NCBI GenBank assembly: GCA_001305055.1 | Contig: BBZX01000006.1 | Coordinates: forward strand, 142,651-206,650 | Direction: 5' to 3' | Length of the DNA stretch: 64,000 nucleotides | Source: Clostridia bacterium UC5.1-1C12 | GTDB lineage: Bacteria > Bacillota_I > Bacilli_A > Erysipelotrichales > Erysipelotrichaceae | Part shown: one piece after another, positions 39,166 to 49,978 of the stretch | How the letters are laid out: each line of letters begins with the position of its first letter | How positions within the stretch are numbered: the first letter of the stretch is position 1 | Notes under the pieces: model-generated | What the model was told of the DNA's origin: nothing | What the model saw: the letters and a program-made list of their open reading frames with translations, nothing else | Database searches by the model: none | Translations under genes and position numbers: made by a program

Positions 39166-39447
39166 TTATTCATTTTGCGTCGAAAAATCAAGATTTTCTG
39201 TTTTTTCTTCAATAATTTCAAACATTAAAGCCGCATCAGACTTAGAAACTTGCTTAGAAAGCATCAAAACTCTGACTGTCAGTTCACGATATCCGAAGAC
39301 AATCGTTATGATATCCCCGACCTTGACCTCACTGCTCGGTTTCGCTATCTTACCATTGATCAGTACACGTTCATTATCAGCCAGTTCTTTTGAAACGGTT
39401 CGCCGCTTCAGAATTCTGGCAACTTTTAGGTACTTATCTAAACGCAT
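39166..39447 (-). CDS. rqcP: S4-domain RNA-binding protein RqcP (YabO/Hsp15 family)
   Basis: 93 residues from ATG 39447 (MRLDKYLKVARILKRR), with GAGGTG upstream. The S4 domain runs from residue 1 to about 60 (RTVSKELADNERVLINGKIAKPSSEVKVGD). RqcP stabilises tRNA on stalled 50S subunits during poly-Ala tailing in ribosome quality control. It sits downstream of spoVT, as in Bacillus. Confidence 0.88.
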   Translation of the reverse strand: MRLDKYLKVARILKRRTVSKELADNERVLINGKIAKPSSEVKVGDIITIVFGYRELTVRVLMLSKQVSKSDAALMFEIIEEKTENLDFSTQNE

Positions 39448-39474
39448 GCCATCACCTCGCAACTATTTTAACAT

Positions 39475-39963
39475 TTAAACTTCATATTTGCGAGATAAAA
39501 GTTGCGCAAACGCCGCAACACAGCGATTCTCCTTCACATCCACAGGCTCATTACTCAATAAAACAAAGCTGCCCTGCCAGTAGCTTTCAACCACAACAGG
39601 AAAGAAACAGCCATCATAAAGTGTCGCGTCATTCTCAAAAATCTTTTCCTTAGTAAAGGGAGTATCCCGATAAACGACCGCATGTGAGAACAATGATTTC
39701 ACACAGGGCTGCTGGACTCCCGTTACCTCATCTTTAATAAACAGCACTTTCTTGTTTAATACACTCTGCAATGTTTCACACATATCCTGAATTTCTCGCA
39801 TATGTTTATCAAGCAGTTCATATTTCTGCAGAATAATTTTATCATTTTCAATATAAAACTCGATGGAATCGCCTTCTTTTAATCGATATTGTTTTCTGAT
39901 CTCCTTGGGTATAACTAAACGTCCAAGATCATCTAAACGGCGAATGATACCTGTTGCCTTCAT
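39475..39963 (-). CDS. spoVT: Stage V sporulation protein T (SpoVT, AbrB family)
   Basis: 162 residues. The N-terminal SpoVT/AbrB swapped-hairpin domain is near-perfect (MKATGIIRRLDDLGRLVIPK); the C-terminal GAF-like domain (about 55-162) distinguishes it from short AbrB proteins. In Bacillus it controls late forespore genes under sigma-G. It lies between mfd and rqcP, the conserved place. Intact. Confidence 0.9.
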   Translation of the reverse strand: MKATGIIRRLDDLGRLVIPKEIRKQYRLKEGDSIEFYIENDKIILQKYELLDKHMREIQDMCETLQSVLNKKVLFIKDEVTGVQQPCVKSLFSHAVVYRDTPFTKEKIFENDATLYDGCFFPVVVESYWQGSFVLLSNEPVDVKENRCVAAFAQLLSRKYEV

Positions 39964-40031
39964 TCATTCACACTCCTTGCACGTTTAGTATTGGCAAAGA
40001 ATGAGCTTTTATAACCGATTAATGCAAAATT

Positions 40032-43000
40032 TTACTCTCTGGCAACAGTTCCGCTCATTTCCAGAACCTCAATGACCTGTTTCAGCCAGTTCTTGTTTTT
40101 AGGAAAGCGGATTTTAATCTTATTTTGTGTATAACGCAAAACGATATCCCGGGATAAAGCTGTAATTTGTTCAAATAGCTTCACACCGTCAGCACGCTTC
40201 GACCATTGCTCCGTAAAAGTAAGCTCGGCATCCTTGGCATTTTCTTTAAAATTTTCTACATTTGCCTCATTAATCAGTATATCAAGACGTTTCTTTTCAA
40301 ACAGCAGCTGCACAGATTTAGGCAGTGAACCATAGTTATCCTCAATCATATCCATCATTGCCAGCAGTTCTTCCTTAGTCTCAACTTTATCGATCTGCTG
40401 ATAAAGCGTGATCTTTTCATAATCCTGATCAGTAAAGGTACTTGGGATATAGGCATCTACATTGACATTAGCACGTTTGATTTCCTTTGGCACAGCTTTT
40501 TTAATTCCCTTTTGTTCATTAATCGCATCATGCAGCATTTCAATATACATATCAATGCCGATCGTATCTATAAAGCCAGCCTGCTGCGGGCCAAGCATAT
40601 CTCCGGCGCCGCGGATCGTTAAGTCTCGCATGGCAATCTTATAACCGGAGCCAAGCTGCGTAAATTCTTTAATTGATTTTAAACGCTTCGTCGCTATTTC
40701 CGAGAGCTGCTTCTGCGGTGAATAAAGCAGATAGGCGTATGCCAATCGGTCAGAACGGCCAACTCTGCCCTTAATCTGATAGAGCTGACTTAACCCAAAC
40801 TTATCCGCATCCTCGATGATAATGGTATTGGCATTAGGGATATCAATACCGGTTTCGATGATTGTTGTACAGACCAATACCTGATATTCATTATCAGTGA
40901 AGCGCATCATGACATCTTCGATTTCTTCTCTGTCCATCTGACCATGTGCGATACCGATTTCCATATCCAATTCATTGCGCAGCTTCGTAGCCGTCGCGTA
41001 AATATTCTTAACATTGTTATACAAATAGAATACCTGTCCGTCACGGGCAACCTCACGCTGAATGATCTCTTTAATTAAATTAAGTTCTTCTCGACAACAT
41101 AAGTCTGCACCGGCATACGGTTCATCGGCGGCGTATCAAGCTGAGAGAGTGAACGCACACCGATCAATGACATCTGCAAAGTGCGCGGGATGGGTGTCGC
41201 ACTAAGTGACAAGACATCGATACCGGTTCTTAATTCTTTGATTTTCTCTTTGTGCTGAACACCAAAACGCTGCTCCTCATCGATAATCAAAAAGCCAAGA
41301 TCCTTAAAAACGACATCCTTAGACAATAAGCGATGAGTACCAATCAATATATCAACATTGCCGTCCTTCAGATCCTGAAGGATTTTTTTCTGCTCCTGCG
41401 GCGGTACAAAACGATTTAATACTTCGATGCGCACTGGATAATTCCGAAAACGTTTCTTGAAGGTTTTAAAATGCTGCTGAGAAAGAATCGTGGTCGGACA
41501 CAGATAAGCTACCTGCTTATTGTCAACCACTGCCTTGAAAGCGGCACGGATTGCTACCTCTGTCTTGCCAAAGCCAACATCACCGCAAAGCAGTCTGTCC
41601 ATTGGTTTCGCTGATTCCATATCCCGTTTAATTTCATCCACCGCTTTTTTCTGATCCGGTGTTAAATCATAATCAAAATCATCCTCAAACTGAAGCTGAT
41701 AAGGTGTATCCTTAGAAAAAGCATAACCGATATCTTCACTTCGCAATGAATAAAGAGCGACCAGCCGCTGCGCAAGCTCGGCGACATTTTGACTGATGCG
41801 CTTCTTGGTCTTTTCCCATTCACTTGAACCTAATTTATTCAGTTTCGGTGATGCACCCTCCTTGGAGACGAATTTTCGAATCAGACGGAATTGTTCCAAA
41901 GGAATGAATAAAACATCATTATCTTTATAAATCACCTGCAGGAAGTCTTTATGATGCCCCTCGATCTCTTTGGTGACAATGCCGTTATACATGCCCACAC
42001 CATGTTGGTTATGCACGACATAATCACCTTTTTCAAGCTGAAGATAATCATCAAGAACTTCACCTTGTTTAAATTTATTCGTATAACGTCCAAGCTTTTT
42101 CTGTTCATGAAAGATTTCTTTAGATGAGTAAACAACTATCTTTTCTTCGGTTAGTTCAAACCCTTCCGCAAGCTTTTTGACGCAGAGTGAAATGCCCTCC
42201 GGAATTTTATCATTTTCTTCAATCATGTGATATCGTATCTCATGATCATTGAAATACTTTTTCACAATGCCGATTTCTGAATGATCCAGACAGAACAGCA
42301 CGCTTTTTTTCTTACTTTCCTTTACGGCCATGTCCAAGCATTTATCTAAAGAAAGCTCCGGGCGCGGCAGCTGCAGAAAACCACTGACGATCGGCTGTTC
42401 CATGTTTACAAACAAATTAACATGGATACAGTCTCTGCCGGCTGTCAGCTTATCAATTGAATTAAACTGTGTGTATACTGGCAGCCCCTGACCTGTGGCA
42501 TTCAGCTCCTGGATGTAATCAATAGTTTCTTCATTGACTTTCTTTTCAACTTCATGAATTTCCTCATCAGCAGAAAGAATGATACATGCGTCTTTGGCAT
42601 AATCCAGCAATGAACTATGCTGATCCAGCAAGGCAAAGTAACGGTATAGGTGATTTTCTCTTTGATGGTTGCTTAAGGCATCAAAATCATTTTCAATAAA
42701 GATATCAAACTGACGCTGGATGGCCGCTTCTGCCTGACGCTGTGCTTTCTCCTTCAGCACATTTCCCTTTTCAATGATCGTGCTGATTTCTTCATCGGTA
42801 AACAGCAAATCTGTAGCCGGTATGATTTTCACATGATCACGTTTTTCAATCGTTCGCTGAGTAGCCGGATCAAAGCAGCGGATACTCTCAATTACAGTAT
42901 CAAAAAATTCAATACGGATCGGATAATCTTCATTCATTGAATAAACATCGATGATACCGCCTCTTGATGCAAAGCATAACGGCTGATCGACTCTTGAGAC

Positions 43001-43471
43001 ATGTTCATAGCCTGCCATAAACAGCTTCATTTTTAATGTATCCATGCTGATTTCTTCATCAACCTTCAGCTCCATGCTGACTGCCTTGAATAATTCAGGT
43101 GAGGGCATAAAACGCATCAGCGCGCCGGTATGAGCCACAACAATTTTAGCCTTGCCTTCAAGCATGGCGTTCATGGTTTCCAGCTGTACCGCTTTACTCT
43201 CCGGGGAGGCAGCGATGGCCTCAACCCTCAGTGATTCCTCCACGACAAAAGGCAGCACCTCAACATCAACGAGGGGGGTCAGCCGCTCGATCAGCTTCTG
43301 TGCTGTATAAACATTATTCTTCACGATAAGTAATGACTGCCGGCTTTGTCTGTATAATGCCGCATAAAGCAGTGCTTCTTCAGTTAAAGATAAATTCCCT
43401 AATGAGCTTTCTTTGCGCAGCAGACTCTCGACCGCCGGATTCTTCACCAGTTCATTTAATAAACAATTCAT
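40032..43471 (-). CDS. mfd: Transcription-repair coupling factor Mfd (frameshift)
   Basis: ATP-dependent translocase that removes stalled RNA polymerase and recruits UvrA. About 1147 residues, normal length. The UvrB-like N-terminus, the RNA polymerase interaction domain (LEKGDYVVHNQHGVGMYNGI), helicase motifs I (GDVGFGKTEVA), II (LIIDEEQRFGV) and III (LSATPIPRT), and the RecG-like TRG part are all present. One base is missing near 41095; the joined text reads LNLIKEIIQREVARDG. The gene starts directly after the pth stop. Because Mfd is widely conserved, this shift is probably a sequencing error. Confidence 0.95.
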
Positions 43472-43473
43472 AA

Positions 43474-44040
43474 TTAAGCGTCCTTCTGATTATATTTATT
43501 CATCACATCCGCAAAAGGACGGTCAATGAATTCAATAGCCGCACTGGCCGCTTTATCTCTGGCCGCTTCAAACAGCGCCCGGTCTGCCTTCGGGAACTTA
43601 CCGAGTACATAATCAGCCGTCAGCATCAGCGGATCTTTGCCGATGCCGATTCGTATCCGTTTAAAATCCTGAGTACCTAAATGAGCGATGATATTCTTCA
43701 AGCCATTCTGGCCGCCGCTTGAGCCTTTTTCTCTTAAACGAATCTTACCCACCGGCAGATCTAAATCATCGACAAGCACCAAAATATCACTTACCGGTAT
43801 ATTATAAAAACGCGCGCATTCACCTACCGCTTCTCCGGAAAGGTTCATATAAGTCTGCGGCTTCATCAGAATCACTGTTTCACCCTTAACCTTGACATTA
43901 CCGATCAGCGCTTTAAATTTTTTTGTATTCACATCTGTGTTTAACCTTGAAGCAACCTCATCAAGTGTCATGAAACCCGTGTTATGACGCGTTTTTTCAT
44001 AATCTCTTCCCGGATTGCCAAGTCCTACGATCAATTTCAT
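43474..44040 (-). CDS. pth: Peptidyl-tRNA hydrolase
   Basis: 188 residues, intact. Family motifs are MKLIVGLGNPGRDYEKTRHN (with the catalytic His in TRHNTG), PQTYMNLSG and VLVDDLDLPVGKIRLR, then GSSGGQNGLKNIIAHLGT. It recycles tRNA from drop-off products and is essential in most bacteria. It starts the pth-mfd-spoVT-rqcP unit. Confidence 0.96.
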   Translation of the reverse strand: MKLIVGLGNPGRDYEKTRHNTGFMTLDEVASRLNTDVNTKKFKALIGNVKVKGETVILMKPQTYMNLSGEAVGECARFYNIPVSDILVLVDDLDLPVGKIRLREKGSSGGQNGLKNIIAHLGTQDFKRIRIGIGKDPLMLTADYVLGKFPKADRALFEAARDKAASAAIEFIDRPFADVMNKYNQKDA

Positions 44041-44087
44041 CTAATCACCTCGCGTATCAATCATTATAGCGTACTAAAATTTAAAAA

Positions 44088-44923
44088 TTAAAGCATTATT
44101 TGCAGAAGCAGACCCGCTGCTGACGAGAATAAAAACATATAGATCAAAAGCAGACTATTCTCGCGTTTATTCTTGTTTTGCTTCCATAAACGGCCATACC
44201 TATGCCCGCTCCCGTACACAAGCCAGCCACCATTGAACCAAAAGACAAGCCGCCCAGCACATAAAGCTGTACCAGCAGTATGGAAGCCGCACAATTAGGA
44301 ATGAAGCCAAGCAGCGCTGCCGCAAACGGCTGAAGCATCGGATGTACATTCAACAGTGAGGATAGGGCATCTTCACCGATACCAAACAGAACAAATCCGA
44401 TCACTAGATTAATACCCAAAATAAACAGCGCAGTTTTTAAAGTACGGTTCAGCGCATTCATAAAACTATTTGAACCGCAGCTGCAGCCCGGATCAGATAG
44501 TTCGATTTCAAAATCATCCTCTTCATTCAGTGTTTTTTTATAAAGTACAAAATCAAGCAGATAGCCTGACAGGACAGCAAGTATCAGCTTTAATATCAAC
44601 AGCAATCCCAGACTTTTATATTCCGAAGGATAAGCCAGCAGCATCGGCAGCGCTTCGTCACTAGTAGCCATAAAGCAGGCAACCAAGGTACCGGCACTGA
44701 TTCCCTGCTGCGCAAAAAGTGAGGCGGCAATAACCGAAAAACCACACTGCGGCACTAAACCAAGCAAGGCTCCAAATAAGGGACCCAAATTTTTAATAAA
44801 CAAATAATTTAAACGGTAAGCTGAACTGCGCTTATCGATAAAATCAATCAGCAAATAAGATAAGTATAAGAGCGGAAGCAGTTTAATTGTATCCGCTAAT
44901 GCGTCAATTAGTACATCAATCAT
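44088..44923 (-). CDS. ArsP_2-like / putative manganese or arsenic exporter (frameshift)
   Basis: About 278 residues with eight to ten hydrophobic segments in two related halves: LVPQCGFSVIAASLFAQQG and LGFIPNCAASILLVQLYVLG, the Pro-x-Cys signatures of the PF11449 permeases. A Cys-rich loop (GCSCGSNS) sits in the middle. One indel near 44180 joins to RLWKQNKNKRENSLLLIYM and the last helix. The label arsenic exporter is by family; the cargo is not shown. Confidence 0.78.
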
Positions 44924-44951
44924 GCAATCCCTCCTTTAAAGGCACGTTAGA

Positions 44952-45982
44952 TTATAGCACAGATTGGATGGTAAAGAACACTGAAACGAACAGAACAAAT
45001 AAGATAATATAGAGATTTACAGCTTTATTCATATTCAGATAGGCGATGAATTCACGCAGAAAAGCCATCGGCAAATAATAAGAAACCGTTGCGCGCCAAT
45101 TCCTTCAGCCTTTTTAAGCCGGCTTTACGAGCATAGATGCCTGCACGAAACAGATGATAATTATGCGTCGCTATCACACAGCGATATTTCGGCTTAATCG
45201 CATCCATCATTTCTTTAGAGTAAACAAGATTCTCATAAGTTGTCCGTGAATGATCTTCCACCAAAATTTTCTCATCCGGTATCCCTCTTGCCAGCAGCTC
45301 CATTTTCATTACCACCGCTTCCGCAAGCTTTTCATCAGCACCCTGTCCCCCCGATACAATAAAAATCGGTGTGCTGTCATTATAATGCTGCTGCTTTTTA
45401 TAAAAATTATACCCGGCATCAATGCGCTGCATCAATAAAGGTGAGGGTTTATCATAAAGCAAACCGCAGCCAAGAATGATAATAAAATCCTGATCCAGTT
45501 TAGGCTTATTCAAATTAAAAAGCAATGAGCTGACCAGAAAAACTGACAAATAAAAACGTAAAATAACCCACTAAACCGACGATTCCGTAATAGATTGGCA
45601 TCGGCAGATAGAGGGCATGATCAGAGGCATAAATGGGCAGATAATAAATAAAAAAGAAAATTGTGAACATACCAAAGCCTACGGCAAAAGACAGCAGATT
45701 GCACAACCGTTTACCTTCAAATTTAATCAATAAAAAACCGTTAAAAATCATCGCCGCACCAACTGAAAAAAACAGCAGCGGCAGTACCGTCATGATTGCC
45801 CACAACAGAAAAAAGCCCATAGCTGAAACAAGCAAATGCGGACTGTTTTGCATAGACTGCAGCAGATAAATCATGAAACAGAGCATACTGCCGCATAACA
45901 GCTTGCCATTTAAAACCGTTCGTTTGTCGATGAAATACGAGATAAAAAAGGCCGCAAGCAAAATTTCAGCGAGTAATCTCAT
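44952..45982 (-). CDS. YdcF/SanA-type DUF218 membrane protein (two frameshifts)
   Basis: Five to six N-terminal membrane helices followed by a DUF218 domain: DQDFIIILGCGL, IVSGGQGADEKLAEAVVM, VEDHSRTTYENLVYSKEMM and VIATHNYHLFRAGIYARKAG, matching YdcF. Indels near 45530 and 45100 split it. Past 45052 the tail continues in another frame as YYLPMAFLREFIAYLNMNK with a last helix to a TAA at 44952, typical for this group. About 343 residues. Proteins of this kind are tied to envelope integrity; the reaction is unknown. Confidence 0.82.
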
Positions 45983-45992
45983 AAGTGTCTCC

Positions 45993-46802
45993 TTATTTCT
46001 TTAATACGAAATAACGTATAAATTCAAAAGTCTGAAGGCCTCCGCAAATGAAGATATCCACTGTCATATTCGCATATAGCTTATTGATGATCAGCTTCTC
46101 TACCTCCGTGGCGGCAAGCTCTGCCTCACTGTTTGTGAAAACAGACGGCACCTCTTTGCGGATGATTATTTTCGCATTATTAAACAGCATCGAAAAGATT
46201 TCCAGCTTTGTCATCTTACTCATAATCGTTTTTAAATAAGCATTTACTGAATCCGTATCAAAGATGATATCAACATCATAATCCTCATCGAGATAACCAA
46301 AGAAAGTCTTGCGGTATTCCTCAATCCAACGTTCCTCTTCATATTCAAACCGCGGTTTGAATTTTTTGGCTTTCAGCAAATCATTTAAAGTTTGTCCATA
46401 AAACCAAATCTCAAAATTATCTTTGGTCGCAAATCCATACTGACTCACATAATCTTTATACTTAACCCCATCATTCAGCGGGAAAATCCTTACTTTATCA
46501 GTTTTAAAATGCTGCTGCTGAATATATTCATACCCTTTTAATATCTTGCTTTCAGCCTGCAGACCGCGTGTATGAATGACCAGATAAAGCAAGACGCTGA
46601 TCACCGCAATCGGCAGAAAGACAAACATCTCGAATTTAAGGTTCATCGTAACAATCAGCACCAAATAGGCAATGACCGGCAGAAAGCATGATATAAAGAT
46701 CTGAATACCGTTCTCACGCAGGCCTTCCAGATAGAGTACATCAATAAAATTCAGCCCAATAGGCACTTTGACTGATTTATCATAGGAATCATATTTTATC
46801 AT
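45993..46802 (-). CDS. Hypothetical membrane protein with two helices
   Basis: 269 residues, intact, not recognised. Two adjacent membrane segments (about residues 32-50 and 55-72) anchor a large soluble C-terminal domain of alternating charged and aromatic sequence (for example EIWFYGQTLNDLLKAKKF). Downstream of the MarR gene and ahead of the YdcF-like gene on the same strand, probably co-transcribed. It resembles a sensor or scaffold more than a transporter. Confidence 0.6.
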   Translation of the reverse strand: MIKYDSYDKSVKVPIGLNFIDVLYLEGLRENGIQIFISCFLPVIAYLVLIVTMNLKFEMFVFLPIAVISVLLYLVIHTRGLQAESKILKGYEYIQQQHFKTDKVRIFPLNDGVKYKDYVSQYGFATKDNFEIWFYGQTLNDLLKAKKFKPRFEYEEERWIEEYRKTFFGYLDEDYDVDIIFDTDSVNAYLKTIMSKMTKLEIFSMLFNNAKIIIRKEVPSVFTNSEAELAATEVEKLIINKLYANMTVDIFICGGLQTFEFIRYFVLKK

Positions 46803-46833
46803 CTTATTCCCCCTGCTATTCTAATAGAACAGT

Positions 46834-47260
46834 TTACTCACTTAGCGCGTTCTTAATCATACTTTCCAATACACTTTGAAAAGCCTTGATCTCTTCCTTA
46901 CTCAATCCCTGATACAATGAAGCCTGAAACTGCTGCCTTGCCTTTTTCAGCTTGGCAAGCACTGGTGCCGAGCTCTCACTCAGCGTCAGACGCAAAATTC
47001 TTCTGTCCTTAGGATCTTCCTTGATGGATAGAAAACCGCGGCTGCATAGAGAATCTACTGAATGGCAGACTAATGATTTTGAAATACCGCGGTATTTGCA
47101 TATATCCTTGGCCGTATTAAATGAAGGATTATTGGAAAGGTATAATAATACATCAATTTCATTTGGCGCTAATGAGTATTCAGCAACGCTTTTCATGCAT
47201 GCCTGCCGGTCTTTTTTTTATAATTTTGGCAAACGTTACACATGGATTTAATTCAGCCAT
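46834..47260 (-). CDS. MarR family transcriptional regulator (frameshift)
   Basis: ATG 47260 with GAGGTGATCGTG upstream. The first 20 residues are joined to the rest by removing one A from the eight-A run at 47212-47219. The winged helix is at FNTAKDICKYRGISKSLVCH and the wing has DPKDRRILRLTLSES, a clear MarR signature. About 141 residues. The gene starts 11 bases after the XRE gene stop; they may act together or share a promoter. Target unknown. Confidence 0.85.
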
Positions 47261-47270
47261 CACGATCACC

Positions 47271-47606
47271 TCACTTGTAGAAGCCTTTACGTTCTTTATC
47301 AAGTATAAATTCAATCACAAAACGGATATCTCTTTGGGCACGGCGGCTTAAACCGCTTGGCAGATAGATTACATCATTCTCAGATGTACAGCATTTTAAG
47401 TCAGATACTCCTAACAGATAGTCCATCGTTACATTAAATACTTCCATAATTTTTATTTTAGTCTGATCACTGGGATGAATCAAACCACGTTCATAAGAGG
47501 ATATTGTATTTACTGAAACATTGAGCAGCGGCGCTAATTCCTTTTGGGAATAGTTTGCTTCTTCCCTTAATTCCTTTAATCGAATACCAAAACTGCTACG
47601 TTCCAT
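47271..47606 (-). CDS. XRE family helix-turn-helix regulator
   Basis: 111 residues, intact. The HTH_3 domain spans residues 6-62 (RLKELREEANYSQKELAPLL, VSVNTISSYERG, FNVTMDYLLGVSD). The C-terminal 45 residues are basic and helical, with no obvious ligand domain. First gene of the XRE-MarR-membrane protein-YdcF run. Confidence 0.88.
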   Translation of the reverse strand: MERSSFGIRLKELREEANYSQKELAPLLNVSVNTISSYERGLIHPSDQTKIKIMEVFNVTMDYLLGVSDLKCCTSENDVIYLPSGLSRRAQRDIRFVIEFILDKERKGFYK

Positions 47607-47708
47607 TGTTTCACCTCAGCAATCAATCTGTCAGCACTATTTTAACACAGTTATGATACTTTGATAAGTGGGTGCTGAATGCTGAAAACTGATAACTCTG
47701 CATGATGA

Positions 47709-47735
47709 AGAAAAAAGATTCATAATTGAATCTTT
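47709..47735 (-). terminator. Rho-independent terminator of the mannose-family PTS operon
   Basis: Minus-strand stem AAAGATTCA / TGAATCTTT with a four-base loop and following T run, just after the deacetylase stop. Confidence 0.85.
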
Positions 47736-47749
47736 CTTTAATTTAACAA

Positions 47750-48621
47750 TCATTCTCCCATATACAAGCGGCTGTGAATACTATGCAGATAGTTCTGATA
47801 ATCCTGACTGCCATAAAGGGCATCTTTAATATTTACCAGTTCAACTTTATTCTCGATAATCCACTGTTTCAGTTTTGGATCACACATTGCCTTAATGTCA
47901 ATCACACGGGCCAGATTGAAATGTTTTGATGAATCAAATAGATATAATCATCAAGATAGCCTGGATGCCAAGCCGTAATGACGATATCCTCTTTTAATAG
48001 CTGATCCTCATCATTCAGATAATAAGCGACAGGATCATACTTTTCTCTTTCTTCAGCATAATCAGAGTAAAGGATTTTATAACATGAGTCATGCTGACAC
48101 GGCATAAATATATTCAAATGCTTCCATCGATCAGCCGGTACCGCTTCTTTTCTGGTTTTTCGGTCAACTTTTCGCATGAAATCATAAGCGATGCCATATT
48201 CATCACATACTTGTGCCCGAGCTTTTTCAAATAATAAATCATGATTAATGGTCGTACAGACAGGAGCATGACCTAACAGACGGAGGCAGCGTTCAATCTG
48301 CGCTCGGCATTCAATCAATGCTTCCTCATAAACAACATCATTTTTAAGCGTCTGGTCAACTCTGAATTTAAACTGTCCCGCTTCATTCAGCAAGGATGGG
48401 ATCAGCTTTGGATCAGCTACTGGCCGTCCCCAGAAATGACCGCCATGCCAGCCTACCGACACCCATGGATAGGCTTTGATTTGTTCAATGGCATCCTCCG
48501 TTCCCGGACAGTCAAGCATTAGATCAACATAGGTTACAACACCTTCTTTAACTGCCTTGATCATGCCGTCATTATATGCTTTTGTATAACCAAAATCATC
48601 AGCTCTCATAACTAGTTTCAT
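47750..48621 (-). CDS. ChbG/YdjC family carbohydrate deacetylase (frameshift)
   Basis: Metal-dependent deacetylase of N-acetylated sugars such as chitobiose-type disaccharides. The metal Asp pair is in VMRADDFGYTKAYNDGM, with WHGGHFWGRPV and AWHPGYLDDYIYL supplying further ligands. As read it ends at 47902; one indel near 47930 joins it to HFNLARVIDIKAMCD and a tail ending RLYMGE at 47750. About 290 residues. It follows the mannose-family EIIB gene, so an N-acetylated PTS sugar is a good guess for the substrate. Confidence 0.88.
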
Positions 48622-48642
48622 TTAATTATCTCCTTTGTTATT

Positions 48643-48676
48643 AAAAATGAGAGATATCCAAAACCGGTTATCTCCC
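48643..48676 (-). terminator. Hairpin between EIIB and the deacetylase gene
   Basis: Minus-strand stem GGGAGATA / TATCTCTC with a 12-base loop and TTTTTAAT. It sits in the 62-bp gap, so it may attenuate transcription into the deacetylase gene. Confidence 0.65.
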
Positions 48677-48683
48677 ATGATCC

Positions 48684-49175
48684 TTATTTCAAAGCTGCAT
48701 TCAGCATAGGCATAAAATCAGTCGCTGCTTCTGAAGGTACAAGCTGATATTCCAGCTTAACACCCAGTTCATCCAGCTTATGAAATGCCTCTGCGTCTTC
48801 AGGTAAAACAGCCACTGATTTACATATAGCTATTTTTATCTGAGGCCTTACTCATATTGCCTACTGTAATATTTCGACGTCGAAACCTTTTTCATGCAGT
48901 TCCCAAAGCACTCTTGGGTTCTTGCAGACAATTGTGATCCGATCAGTGTCATATTTATTCTTTTTCAGATTAGTGGCAGCTTTATCAACAGTTAATACTG
49001 AAAGACGGATACCATTCGGGCAGGAAATCTTTAACACTGCCTTTAATACATCATCTGATGCCGATTTATCATCAATAACAATGATGCGGGTGCATCGCCA
49101 TGCGCCAGCCCACATTGTGGCTACCTGGCCATGAATTAAACGTTCGTCAATACGTACAGCAACTATAGTTTGCAT
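48684..49175 (-). CDS. PTS mannose/sorbose-family EIIB (two frameshifts)
   Basis: The phospho-His is in RIDERLIHGQVATMW near residue 15, the standard IIB-Man motif. As read the protein ends at 48861. Indels near 48865 and 48815 join it to VGNMSKASDKNSYM and then KSVAVLPEDAEAFHKL to a TAA at 48684. About 163 residues, the usual size. It follows EIIC and EIID, completing the PTS with the EIIA at 52781-53194. Confidence 0.9.
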
Positions 49176-49184
49176 AATGTCCTC

Positions 49185-49978
49185 CTAAATGATATGGAAG
49201 AAGGTAAGTAAAACGGCAACGATAATTATCGTCCATACCATTTTTACAGTCGTCATTTTCTTCATACCTAATCCTAAGTATACCAGAACCGTAGCGCATA
49301 TTGGCAATAAGAATGGGAAAATTGAATCGAGGATTGCCTGAATCGACTGAGCAGCATCACCATTGACATATTCAAAGATAACTTGCAGCTTAACGGTAGA
49401 AGGAATCATACAGCCTACCACGGTTAAACCTAATACTGTAGCCGCATTCGTCAGCGCTTTAATTTGATCTTGTTTGGTTGTGATGAAGCTGTTCCTTCAC
49501 GGTAGCCAAGCCAAAAGAAATAATACTTTATGCAGTAAAAAGCAACAATGTTCACTAAGAATGCCAGCACTAAGCCAAAAGCTGAACCATCTAATGCCAT
49601 GTAACCAACTAATGAACTTAAAATAACCTTTGTACTGATTTTGAATAATGAGTCACCTAAGCCGGCGAATGGTCCCATAAGACCTGTACGAATACCGATT
49701 GCGATATCCGTAGCGGCTTCAGATTCTGTTTCTTCAATAGCTAAGCAAGCACCCATGATGATTTGTGACATAGTATTTTCTGTGTTATAAAATGCCAGAT
49801 ATTTTTGAAGCTTATCTGCTACTACATCATCATTGCCCTCATAAATCTTTTCGATAGCCGGTCCGATTGCCTGTGTAAAACCGGTTGCCTGCATCGCTTC
49901 ATAAGAGAAGGACTGCCACTGATACATCCAGCTGCGCAGCTGTACCCTTTGAACATCCTTTTTAGTAAGCTTACTCAT
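49185..49978 (-). CDS. PTS mannose-family EIID (frameshift)
   Basis: ATG 49978 (MSKLTKKDVQRV) lies eight bases after AGGAGG and overlaps the EIIC stop. Motifs are LRSWMYQWQSFSYEAMQATG, NTENTMSQIIMGACLAIEE and IRTGLMGPFAGLGDSL. One indel near 49485 joins to the C-terminal membrane helix block (FPFLLPICATVLVYLG). About 264 residues. With EIIC it forms the sugar channel in the membrane. Confidence 0.92.

Noticed and set aside
40032..43471. Mfd as a genuine pseudogene or as two separate genes
   Set aside because: Both parts are full-length and highly conserved, the break is one base, and many other genes show the same kind of break. A sequencing indel is simpler.
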